Notes: generated by a model not told the origin, from the letters alone. DNA of 13,820 nt from an uncultured Alphaproteobacteria bacterium (GCA_946611025.1 CAMOCR010000011.1:1-13820); one strand, 5' to 3'; shown: positions 6,742 through 12,267, counted from the first letter of the stretch. Numbers and translations are program-made.

Positions 6742-7512
6742 ATGAAACCGGTTCGTATTATCTTGATTGGTTTATTATGTGGGGTTGTTGCCACGGCGCG
6801 CGCTGATATTGCCAGCGTGCAATATGTTCAATCAATTATTTCAAGTCTGGACAAGGGACAGGTTCAACCAAATTGGAATCAAACCGATTCGACGGCGGCG
6901 GACTTTATTCAAAACAAGCCCGCGATTCCAACCGTCAATGACGGTGTGCTGACTATCCAGAAAAATGGAACAACGATTGACACATTTTCTGCCAACGCAT
7001 CTGGAAACAAAACGGTGAATATCACGGTGCCGACAACCGCCGCTGATGTTGGTGCGGTTCCAACCACCAGAACAATCAACGGTAATGCACTAAGTGCGGA
7101 TGTCACATTAGATGGTGCAGATGTTGCATTGACTGGATATACAAAACCAAATGCCACGGGTGCGGTTGCCGCAACCGATACTGTTAATGCCGCAATTGGA
7201 AAATTGGAAAAAGCATTAGACGGCAAACAGGCTACTGGTGATTATGTTCCAACAACACGTACGGTCAATGGACATGCGTTATCAGCCGATGTGACGGTGA
7301 CCAAGGGTGATGTTGGTTTATCAAATGTTCAAAATGTTGATACAACGAACGCGGCGAATATAAGCAGTGGGACAATGGATGTTGCGCGTTTGCCTGTTGG
7401 TACAACAAGTGGTACAGTTGCGGCGGGTGACGATGCCCGATTCAATACGGTACCAACCACACAACCATCGGGAACGCCACCGACCGGTCAGGTGTTTATC
7501 TGGTTTAATTAA
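6742..7512 (+). CDS. Exported protein with phage-tail-fibre-type repeats
   Basis: A 256-residue protein with a signal peptide (1-21, likely cut after ARA) followed by a low-complexity, Thr/Asn/Ala/Val-rich mature part without cysteine. Wording such as NWNQTDSTAADFIQNKP (44-60), VNDGVLTIQKNGTT (65-78) and the twice-repeated PTTRTxNGxALSADVT units (107-130 and 170-193), then GDVGLSNVQNVDTTNA (189-204), is that of phage tail-fibre and gut surface proteins. Phage fibres have no signal peptide, so this looks like such modules re-used in a secreted or surface protein. The start is set at ATG 6742, not ATG 6724, because it gives a clean signal peptide and has a purine-rich AGAAAAAGA (6730-6738) before it. 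No phage genes flank it. Function unknown; adhesion is a guess from composition only. Confidence 0.72.
   Translation: MKPVRIILIGLLCGVVATARADIASVQYVQSIISSLDKGQVQPNWNQTDSTAADFIQNKPAIPTVNDGVLTIQKNGTTIDTFSANASGNKTVNITVPTTAADVGAVPTTRTINGNALSADVTLDGADVALTGYTKPNATGAVAATDTVNAAIGKLEKALDGKQATGDYVPTTRTVNGHALSADVTVTKGDVGLSNVQNVDTTNAANISSGTMDVARLPVGTTSGTVAAGDDARFNTVPTTQPSGTPPTGQVFIWFN
7060..7131 (+). repeat. Tail-fibre-type protein repeat, copy 1
   Basis: Encodes 24 residues beginning PTTRTINGNALSADVT. Matches copy 2 at 7249-7320 at most positions, though the codons differ, so the duplication is old or held by selection on protein. Confidence 0.8.
7249..7320 (+). repeat. Tail-fibre-type protein repeat, copy 2
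   Basis: Encodes 24 residues beginning PTTRTVNGHALSADVT, second copy of the unit at 7060-7131, followed by a GDVGLSNVQNVD tail seen in phage fibre proteins. Confidence 0.8.
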
Positions 7513-7535
7513 TAGTTAATATATTTATAATGTAT

Positions 7536-7565
7536 AAAAAAACATCCCGATAGGGATGCTTTTTT
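7536..7565. terminator. Bidirectional terminator between the tail-fibre-like gene and rpsT
   Basis: CATCCC (7543-7548) and GGGATG (7553-7558) around a GATA loop, with seven A residues before and six T residues after. The A/T-runs make it work on both strands, and the flanking genes converge on it. Confidence 0.88.
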
Positions 7566-7588
7566 AATAACCAGAATTGGCAGAAAAG

Positions 7589-7849
7589 TTATGCCATTTT
7601 TGCAACTTTCTTGGTCAAACGTGAAATCTTGCGCGATGCGCGTTTTTTTGGCATAACCTTGCCAGCAGATTTCATCAGTTTGCTTTCCGCAGCGCGTGTT
7701 GCAGCAACCGCCGCCGCTTTATCACCAGATTCAATTGCCTTGACAGACTTTTTAACCGCTGTTTTAACCGCACTGCGACGTGCAGTATTAACAGTGTTTT
7801 TCTTTTCTGTAACCAAAATTCTTTTTTTAGATGACTTGTGATTTGCCAC
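7589..7849 (-). CDS. rpsT: 30S ribosomal protein S20
   Basis: An 86-residue, very basic helical protein that binds 16S rRNA early in assembly of the small subunit. The start MANHKSSKKRIL (1-12), the Ala/Lys-rich helices and the end with MPKKRASRKISRLTKK are diagnostic for S20. The start codon is GTG (complement of CAC at 7847-7849), with AGGA (7857-7860) 7 nt upstream. S20 genes in other bacteria often use a poor start codon, which is linked to autoregulation of translation. It is a single-gene unit, convergent with the tail-fibre-like gene and divergent from plsY. In alphaproteobacteria rpsT commonly sits beside dnaA; here dnaA is about 3 kb away. Confidence 0.96.
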   Translation of the reverse strand: MANHKSSKKRILVTEKKNTVNTARRSAVKTAVKKSVKAIESGDKAAAVAATRAAESKLMKSAGKVMPKKRASRKISRLTKKVAKMA

Positions 7850-7883
7850 TTTATTTTCCTTTTATTTTCGTCACGTTTTTGAT

Positions 7884-7911
7884 ATTTTATAGAAAAGAAA
7901 CATAAAATCAA
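7884..7911 (-). promoter_or_regulatory. Probable rpsT promoter
   Basis: On the minus strand, TTGATT (7906-7911), 16-bp spacer, TAAAAT (7884-7889); predicted start near 7877 gives a leader of about 28 nt holding the AGGA site. The same 73 bp must also carry the plsY promoter, so the two overlap. Confidence 0.45.
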
Positions 7912-7922
7912 GGAAAAATAAA

Positions 7923-8510
7923 ATGATGTACATATTAATATTAGTTATTTCTTATTTGTTGGGGTCGATTCCAATGGGGTTGTTGCTGACACGATTCGCA
8001 GGCAAGGGCGATTTACGCAAGGTTGGTTCTGGAAATATCGGCGCAACCAATGTTATGCGGGTCGGTGGTCTGCGCATGGCGGCGGCAACATGGATATTGG
8101 ATATGGCCAAGGTTATAATATCGGTGCTGATTGGTAAGGCATTCGGCGATGTTGGTTTTGGTGCATGGTGCGGTTTCGTGGCGATTGTCGGGCATTGTTT
8201 TCCGGTTTGGTTGCGCTTTCGCGGGGGCAAGGGTGTGTCCGGTCTGTTTGGGTTGATTTTGGCAATTTCACCGTTGTCCTTTGTATTTATTGGAATTGAA
8301 TGGTTGATTGTGGCATTGACCAGTGGATATTCATCGTTGGGGGCGATAACAGTGTTTTGTTTGGCACCAATATTTGGTTTTGCAATTGATGTAAATGTCG
8401 GGTTTGCATTCTTGGCAACGGTTATTTTAAGTTTGATACGCCATCGCGCGAATGTAATTCGATTGATTCATGGTGACGAATCGCATATCGAATGGAAATG
8501 GAAAAAATAA
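7923..8510 (+). CDS. plsY: Glycerol-3-phosphate acyltransferase PlsY
   Basis: A 195-residue inner-membrane enzyme that transfers an acyl group from acyl-phosphate (made by PlsX) to glycerol-3-phosphate, giving lysophosphatidic acid, the first step of phospholipid synthesis. The three family motifs are present: GSGNIGATNV (35-44), GHCFPVWLRFRGGKGV (90-105), and the SSLGA (137-141) to HRANVIRLIHGDE (174-186) region, where the usual Gly-Thr-Glu reads Gly-Asp-Glu. Hydrophobic segments at about 2-24, 53-71, 79-95, 107-132 and 140-173 fit the five-helix fold. AGGA (7911-7914) lies 8 nt before ATG 7923; the adjacent ATG at 7926 is also possible. Its length is normal. A terminator follows, so it is a single-gene unit, not co-transcribed with dprA. 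Confidence 0.95.
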   Translation: MMYILILVISYLLGSIPMGLLLTRFAGKGDLRKVGSGNIGATNVMRVGGLRMAAATWILDMAKVIISVLIGKAFGDVGFGAWCGFVAIVGHCFPVWLRFRGGKGVSGLFGLILAISPLSFVFIGIEWLIVALTSGYSSLGAITVFCLAPIFGFAIDVNVGFAFLATVILSLIRHRANVIRLIHGDESHIEWKWKK

Positions 8511-8514
8511 CAGT

Positions 8515-8536
8515 ACGCACCATTTGGTGCGTTTTT
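8515..8536 (+). terminator. Rho-independent terminator after plsY
   Basis: ACGCACC (8515-8521) and GGTGCGT (8526-8532), seven pairs around an ATTT loop, followed by a T-run to 8536. It starts 5 bp after the plsY stop. Confidence 0.88.
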
Positions 8537-8559
8537 CTTGCTTTATTTTAAGGCGATTT

Positions 8560-8576
8560 TGTGATATAATGTCACA
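8560..8576 (+). promoter_or_regulatory. TATAAT promoter element inside a TGTGA/TCACA dyad
   Basis: A perfect TATAAT (8565-8570) lies between TGTGA (8560-8564) and TCACA (8572-8576), separated by 7 bp. The predicted start is near 8577, 21 nt before the ATG at 8598; the ribosome site is AGGGAG (8586-8591). No good -35 at 17 bp is seen (TTTATT), which suggests either a weak or an activated promoter. The arms resemble CRP half-sites, but the spacing is 7, not the usual 6. Confidence 0.5.
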
Positions 8577-8597
8577 TAATAAAAGAGGGAGTTTTCA

Positions 8598-9473
8598 ATG
8601 AAACGATTTTTGTCATCGTTCGTTGCGTGCATGGTTGCGCTGGTGGTGTTTGGTGATGCAAATGCGGCACCAGGTGTTTCAACGGGCCGTTTGGGTGTTC
8701 AAAAAAATGTTATGTCTGCGGCGCGTATGCCATCTATGCCGACATCGTCAATTGGGGTTGGGGCTGTTAAAAAAATTAACACATCTGCACCGGTTGCCAA
8801 AGATGAACCAAAAACCGAACCCGACACACCAGACGAACCGGAAACCCCGTCAAAAGATATGCGTGAAAAAGAACGTGCGGCATGTATGCAAAATAATATC
8901 GGGGTTGGTAATACTTTCGTTTGGGCATCACGGTACAGTGATATTTCTGGATATACAACAATGATAGAAGATGTTGAAAACCCAGAAAACAATACATGTT
9001 TTGTTCGCGTTGATGTTAAATCAACCGACCCGAAAATTGATTTAAGCGATATCCCAGGCAAATATTTTGAAATGGGGCGCACAATTGAATGCGGTTCATG
9101 GGTTGATGAATCAATGTTGGAAAAACGTATCTTGGATGCCAAGAAAAACGCGCGCACATGGGCAACTGTGGGTGGCGCCGTTGGTGGTGCCGCATTGGGT
9201 GTTGGTTCCATGGAATTGTTTGGAAACAAATTGATTGATGGTGCCGTCCAGGGTCAAAAAAGCACAAAGTTGTCGGCCCAAGAACAGTTCGTTTCATATG
9301 TTATGACATTGGACGAAGCGAAGCGTAAAGAAATAACAGATTATGCCAAAGAGATGCAGAAAAAATGTGATAGTTGGTCATATGGTGTCAAGCCGGCTGC
9401 ATGCAATGGGTTGGATGTTGGTGATGGCGCATATGTTCCATATGATTATATCGCGAATATATCTGTGAAATAA
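8598..9473 (+). CDS. Exported protein of unknown function with glycine-zipper helix
   Basis: A 291-residue protein I do not recognise. Residues 1-23 form a Sec signal peptide (likely cut after ANA). A Met/Ser/Ala-rich stretch (24-64) and an acidic proline-rich linker (66-86) lead to a globular part with C96, C134 and C165, which could form disulfides. Residues 188-213 form a Gly/Ala-rich hydrophobic helix (GGAVGGAALGVG), as in membrane or oligomerising glycine zippers. A charged helical tail carries C257 and C269. The AGGGAG site 6 nt before the ATG supports the start. It is a single-gene unit with its own promoter and terminator, lying between plsY and dprA, which are adjacent in many alphaproteobacteria. 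The layout (signal peptide, Cys-containing domain, Gly-rich helix, short C-terminal tail) resembles that of the Cys-rich protein at 12350-13795, without clear sequence identity. Confidence 0.8.
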   Translation: MKRFLSSFVACMVALVVFGDANAAPGVSTGRLGVQKNVMSAARMPSMPTSSIGVGAVKKINTSAPVAKDEPKTEPDTPDEPETPSKDMREKERAACMQNNIGVGNTFVWASRYSDISGYTTMIEDVENPENNTCFVRVDVKSTDPKIDLSDIPGKYFEMGRTIECGSWVDESMLEKRILDAKKNARTWATVGGAVGGAALGVGSMELFGNKLIDGAVQGQKSTKLSAQEQFVSYVMTLDEAKRKEITDYAKEMQKKCDSWSYGVKPAACNGLDVGDGAYVPYDYIANISVK

Positions 9474-9480
9474 TTAAAAG

Positions 9481-9500
9481 TGCGCCATGGGCGCATTTTT
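9481..9500 (+). terminator. Rho-independent terminator before dprA
   Basis: TGCGCC (9481-9486) and GGCGCA (9490-9495), six pairs around an ATG loop, then five T residues. It is nearly the same as the terminator at the window's right end, suggesting a stock terminator type in this genome. Confidence 0.82.
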
Positions 9501-9502
9501 AA

Positions 9503-9537
9503 TTGCCGTATTTATGCAAAATTCATATAATTTGCGC
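9503..9537 (+). promoter_or_regulatory. dprA promoter with transcript start at the ATG
   Basis: TTGCCG (9503-9508), 17-bp spacer, TATAAT (9526-9531), then six bases before A9538. The ideal start position is the A of the dprA start codon. No Shine-Dalgarno sequence lies upstream of that ATG. Confidence 0.6.
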
Positions 9538-10560
9538 ATGGATGAATTATTCAATAAATTATTGATTTTACGTACCCCGGGTATTGGTCCGGTAAAATAT
9601 GCAGAACTGGTTTCGAAATTTGGTTCGGCACAAGCTGCGGCGCATGCTGTTGCCGCGACCGATTCGGTGCGCGATGCGGTTTTGCGTGAAATGGACGCCG
9701 CGGCGCAATTACATATTAAATATATATGTGATGATGATGAATTTTATCCGGCACAATTACGCGAAATAAAAAATCATCCACCGGTGATAACCGCGCGTGG
9801 AAATATCGATACGCTGAAAAAGCGTGCCATTGGTATGGTGGGAACCCGACATGCAACCGCCGCCGGAATGACATTTATGGCAAATTTGGCATGTAAATTT
9901 GCCGAACATGGGTTTGCGGTTGCCTCTGGCATGGCAATGGGAACCGATACGGCGGCACATCGGGGGGCGTTGCGCGCAGATGGCAACACACAAACAATTG
10001 CGGTGTTGGGTGGCGGGGTTGATTACATATGGCCAATTGAAAACGAATCGTTGTATTACGAAATTATTGCGCGTGGCGTGGTAATCAGTGAAATGCCCGT
10101 TGGGTTTAAACCACTTGGGTCAAATTTTGTTCAACGCAATCGTTGGATTGCAGGAATCGCAGAAAAGCTGATTTTAGGCGAAGCAGACACGAAATCAGGC
10201 AGCATGACAACCGCACGATTCGCAATCGAATCGAATCGGGAATTATGGGCAATACCGTCACATCCCGCAGATTCGCGCAGCATTGGTCCAAATTCATTGA
10301 TTGCAGATGGACTGGCAAAACTGTGTCGTGGCGAATCGGATTTTTTTGGGACGGATAAAAATGTAAAAAATTTAAAACCAGAAAATAAAAATTCCGAATC
10401 GGAAAATGACGTTTTAGATAAATTAGGAACAATTCCATTGTCTGAATCTGTATTGGCACAAATTGTCAAAAAAAGCATTTCGGAAATTAAGCGTGATTTG
10501 GTGGTGCTGGAATTACGCGGTGTTGTGAAAAAAGTTGATGGTGGATACATCAAACTATGA
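9538..10560 (+). CDS. dprA: DNA processing protein DprA (Smf)
   Basis: A 340-residue cytoplasmic protein that binds incoming single-stranded DNA and loads RecA during natural transformation; it is present in many non-transforming bacteria too. An N-terminal helical, SAM-like region (about 5-60) precedes the Rossmann-like DprA core with AIGMVGTRHATAAG (97-110), VASGMAMGTDTAAHRGAL (128-145), TIAVLGGGVDYIWP (153-166), RNRWIAGIAEKLILGEA (200-216) and SGSMTTARFA (220-229). After a Lys/Asn/Glu-rich linker (272-290) a winged-helix domain (about 291-338) closes the protein. ATG 9538 is chosen because the protein then begins MDELFNKLLILRTPGIGP like other DprA proteins; the earlier ATG at 9487 lies inside the terminator loop. 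The gene appears to be leaderless. In many alphaproteobacteria topA follows dprA; here dnaA does, after 361 bp. Confidence 0.94.
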   Translation: MDELFNKLLILRTPGIGPVKYAELVSKFGSAQAAAHAVAATDSVRDAVLREMDAAAQLHIKYICDDDEFYPAQLREIKNHPPVITARGNIDTLKKRAIGMVGTRHATAAGMTFMANLACKFAEHGFAVASGMAMGTDTAAHRGALRADGNTQTIAVLGGGVDYIWPIENESLYYEIIARGVVISEMPVGFKPLGSNFVQRNRWIAGIAEKLILGEADTKSGSMTTARFAIESNRELWAIPSHPADSRSIGPNSLIADGLAKLCRGESDFFGTDKNVKNLKPENKNSESENDVLDKLGTIPLSESVLAQIVKKSISEIKRDLVVLELRGVVKKVDGGYIKL

Positions 10561-10568
10561 TTCTTTTC

Positions 10569-10591
10569 TTGTATATACAGTGTATATACAA
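10569..10591. repeat. Perfect 23-bp palindrome, twin GTATATAC sites
   Basis: TTGTATATACA (10569-10579), G, TGTATATACAA (10581-10591). Each arm contains the self-complementary octamer GTATATAC, and the two octamers start 11 bp apart, one helical turn. This is typical of an operator bound by two dimers. It starts 8 bp after the dprA stop. No T-run follows, so it is not a terminator. Confidence 0.75.
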
Positions 10592-10629
10592 AGCGCGGAA
10601 AACGGGCGAAAAAACGAATCGTTGTCAAA

Positions 10630-10663
10630 AAATAAATCTTAAATTTTTTATCAAGATTTATTT
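10630..10663. repeat. AT-rich 11-bp inverted repeat
   Basis: AAATAAATCTT (10630-10640) and AAGATTTATTT (10653-10663) are perfect complements around a 12-nt T-rich spacer. A weak RNA hairpin or a DNA-bending or binding site are both possible. Confidence 0.6.
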
Positions 10664-10707
10664 GCAAATGAAAAATTATCTTATAAATTGTTTTCTGTAA
10701 TCCAAAC

Positions 10708-10725
10708 GATTGATTCCAATCAATC
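10708..10725. promoter_or_regulatory. FNR/FixK-type box upstream of dnaA
   Basis: GATTGATT and AATCAATC arms around CC. Inside it TTGAT (10710-10714), four bases, ATCAA (10719-10723) match the FNR/Anr/FixK consensus exactly. Nearest -10-like sequences (TAATAT 10751-10756 or TATAAA 10754-10759) put the box centre roughly 46-50 bp before the transcript start, close to but not at the -41.5 of a class II activator. Confidence 0.4.
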
Positions 10726-10806
10726 AAACCAAGCGGGACGGTTCTGGATTTAATATAAATAATTCAGGAATCATCCCCACATGCGAGAGGGTAAAGTAGG
10801 GCACAA

Positions 10807-10854
10807 ACATAAACACTAAATTTTTTCAAAATTGGAAAAATTTGGCGTTTATGT
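10807..10854 (+). repeat. Long imperfect hairpin in the dnaA leader region
   Basis: ACATAAAC (10807-10814) pairs with GTTTATGT (10847-10854), and AAATTTTT (10818-10825) with AAAAATTT (10836-10843); bridging bases pair except for one A-C mismatch, with two G-U pairs, giving a stem of about 20 pairs around a 6-nt loop AAAATT. It lies about 70 bp before the dnaA start. No T-run follows. Confidence 0.65.
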
Positions 10855-10872
10855 GCGGGTGACTTTTATACT
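10842..10872 (+). promoter_or_regulatory. Possible dnaA promoter
   Basis: TTGGCG (10842-10847), 19-bp spacer, TATACT (10867-10872). The -35 would lie in the right arm of the long hairpin, so a protein binding the dyad could block it. The spacer is longer than ideal. Confidence 0.35.
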
Positions 10873-10921
10873 CATTTCGCACGGGCAGGAAACTCTTTTA
10901 GGGAAGGAAAGGAGAAACGAC

Positions 10922-12193
10922 ATGCAGGTAGCGGCAACAAAACAAATGACAAACTTGGAAAACATCCATGGGGCCATTGCCGCGAAAATTGATACTGCTG
11001 CGTTTTCAACTTGGATTGCCCCACTGGATTTCGAAATTTCAAATGACACATTGGTATTGCGTGCAGTAAATCAGTTTTCAGCAGATTATGTTTCATCTGT
11101 TTATGAAAATGTTTTGACCGATGTTGCGGCATCGTTCGGTTTGGCATTAAATATATGTGTGGGTGGTGCGGCAAATGTTCTGTCGATTGCAAATGATAAT
11201 GCGGCACAATCATACACACCGGCGCCATCGGCGACAAATGCGGCGGCGTTTGATGCATTTATATCATGTGATGAAAACGCGTTCGTTTTGTCGGCATGTA
11301 AAAAGGTTGCAGCGGGTCATGTTTCATTTTGCCCGCTGTTTATTTATGGTGCATCTGGTTGTGGCAAGACATTATTGGCGAACTGTGTTCGTGATGCATC
11401 GTCAAATCGCGTTGTTATGATGACGGGTGGTGGTTTTGTTGCCGAATTCACACGCGCATTACGTGACCACAAGATTTTTGCTTTCAAAGATTATTGCCGC
11501 AATTGTGATACATTTATATTGGATGATGTTGATGCGCTGGCGGGCAAGCGTGCAACAACCGAAGAATTTTTACAATTGTTGATTGATTTGCGCGGGGCGG
11601 GTAAAAACGTCGTGCTGACATCAAGTACAACACCGAACAATTTAACCGGTTTTGATCGCCGCGCACAATCGCTGTTTGCATCGGGTTTGACCGCAGATGT
11701 TGCGATGCCAAATGAAAATGTAAAGCGTGTTATGTTGATGCGTGGTGGGGTATCGGCTGATGTTGCGGCGGCATTATCGAATCGCATTGCTGGCAATGGT
11801 CATATGGTGTCTGGGGTTGCAAATAAAATTCATGCATATGCTGAATTGATGAACACAAAAATCACAATGGATATTGCCGAACGTTTATTAGCAGACACAT
11901 TGAAAAAATCAAAAACACCAATCGCAATGGTTCGCGACATGTGCGACAAATTGGGTGTGTCATATGATGCGATTTGTGGTGCGGGCCGTAGTCGTGGCTT
12001 GGTTATGGCGCGTGGAATTATGATGACGGTGTTGCATGGTGCAACAAAATTGTCCTTGGCGGAAATTGGGAACTATGTTGGTGGGCGCGATCATGCAACG
12101 GTGATGTATGCATTAAAGCAAATTGAAAAACAATCGGCGGCCGATTTGGTGTTGTGCGCACAGATAAACGATATGATTGCGGAATATAAATAG
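10922..12193 (+). CDS. dnaA: Chromosomal replication initiator DnaA, divergent
   Basis: A 423-residue protein with all DnaA parts: domain I (about 8-80, with FSTWIAPLDFEISNDTLVLRA), a short Ala/Asn-rich linker (81-108), the AAA+ domain III (109-310) and DNA-binding domain IV (about 314-423). Walker A is GASGCGKT (143-150), Walker B FILDD (198-202); the initiator-type segment FVAEFTRALRDHKI (172-185) and the GGRDHATV signature (387-394) separate it from Hda, which lacks domain IV. By ungapped hand alignment with E. coli DnaA, the box VII arginine finger R285 is L251 and sensor II R334 is H294, and the basic KRR before the RSR motif of domain IV reads AGR. E. coli DnaA has 467 residues; this one is shorter in the linker. 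ATG 10922 has AGGAGA (10910-10915) 6 nt upstream. Normally ATP-DnaA opens the origin; whether this protein is ATP-regulated is uncertain. Confidence 0.88.
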   Translation: MQVAATKQMTNLENIHGAIAAKIDTAAFSTWIAPLDFEISNDTLVLRAVNQFSADYVSSVYENVLTDVAASFGLALNICVGGAANVLSIANDNAAQSYTPAPSATNAAAFDAFISCDENAFVLSACKKVAAGHVSFCPLFIYGASGCGKTLLANCVRDASSNRVVMMTGGGFVAEFTRALRDHKIFAFKDYCRNCDTFILDDVDALAGKRATTEEFLQLLIDLRGAGKNVVLTSSTTPNNLTGFDRRAQSLFASGLTADVAMPNENVKRVMLMRGGVSADVAAALSNRIAGNGHMVSGVANKIHAYAELMNTKITMDIAERLLADTLKKSKTPIAMVRDMCDKLGVSYDAICGAGRSRGLVMARGIMMTVLHGATKLSLAEIGNYVGGRDHATVMYALKQIEKQSAADLVLCAQINDMIAEYK

Positions 12194-12243
12194 AAAGTTC
12201 AAATAAGCATAACAAAAAGTTTCTTTCTTGTTTGGTTGTTGTA

Positions 12244-12267
12244 AAATCCGGTGTTCGCACCGGATTT
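12244..12267 (+). terminator. Probable dnaA terminator with TTCG loop
   Basis: AAATCCGGTG (12244-12253) and CACCGGATTT (12258-12267), ten perfect pairs around a stable TTCG tetraloop, 50 bp after the dnaA stop. The T-run after it is poor (ACTTTCC), so termination may be partial. Confidence 0.65.

Larger units (their letters stand above)
10561..10921. other. Regulatory region between dprA and dnaA
   Basis: A 361-bp region with no gene that I can support. In order it holds a 23-bp palindrome (10569-10591), an AT-rich 11-bp inverted repeat (10630-10663), a TTGAT-N4-ATCAA dyad (10708-10725), an AT-rich possible -10 (TATAAA 10754-10759), a long imperfect hairpin (10807-10854), a second possible promoter (-10 TATACT at 10867-10872) and the dnaA ribosome site. 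I saw no good DnaA box (TTATNCACA) on either strand, so an origin of replication is not supported by this reading. Confidence 0.6.

Noticed and set aside
6742..7512. Prophage remnant
   Set aside because: Only the fibre-type repeats recall phage; there are no structural, integrase or lysis genes nearby, and the protein has a signal peptide.
7879..7908. plsY promoter TTGATA, 18 bp, TAAAAT
   Set aside because: It predicts a start at about 7915, after the Shine-Dalgarno AGGA (7911-7914), which would remove the ribosome site from the mRNA; the real promoter is probably different.
9487..9537. Longer DprA start at ATG 9487
   Set aside because: The ATG is in the loop of a terminator and the added residues do not resemble DprA.
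10569..10591. dif/XerCD recombination site
   Set aside because: The arms and the single-base centre do not fit the 11-6-11 layout of dif, and the sequence does not resemble XerC/XerD arms.
10616..10772. Three GANTC (CcrM methylation) sites upstream of dnaA (10616, 10712, 10768)
   Set aside because: Alphaproteobacterial CcrM control of dnaA is known, but GAATC/GATTC is frequent throughout this window, so three in 160 bp is not a clear excess.
10561..10921. Origin of replication between dprA and dnaA
   Set aside because: AT-rich with dyads, but no DnaA-box cluster on either strand; in alphaproteobacteria the origin is usually not beside dnaA.
10832..10921. Longer DnaA start at TTG 10832
   Set aside because: It begins inside the long hairpin, lacks a ribosome site, and adds residues not found in DnaA; ATG 10922 has an ideal AGGAGA.
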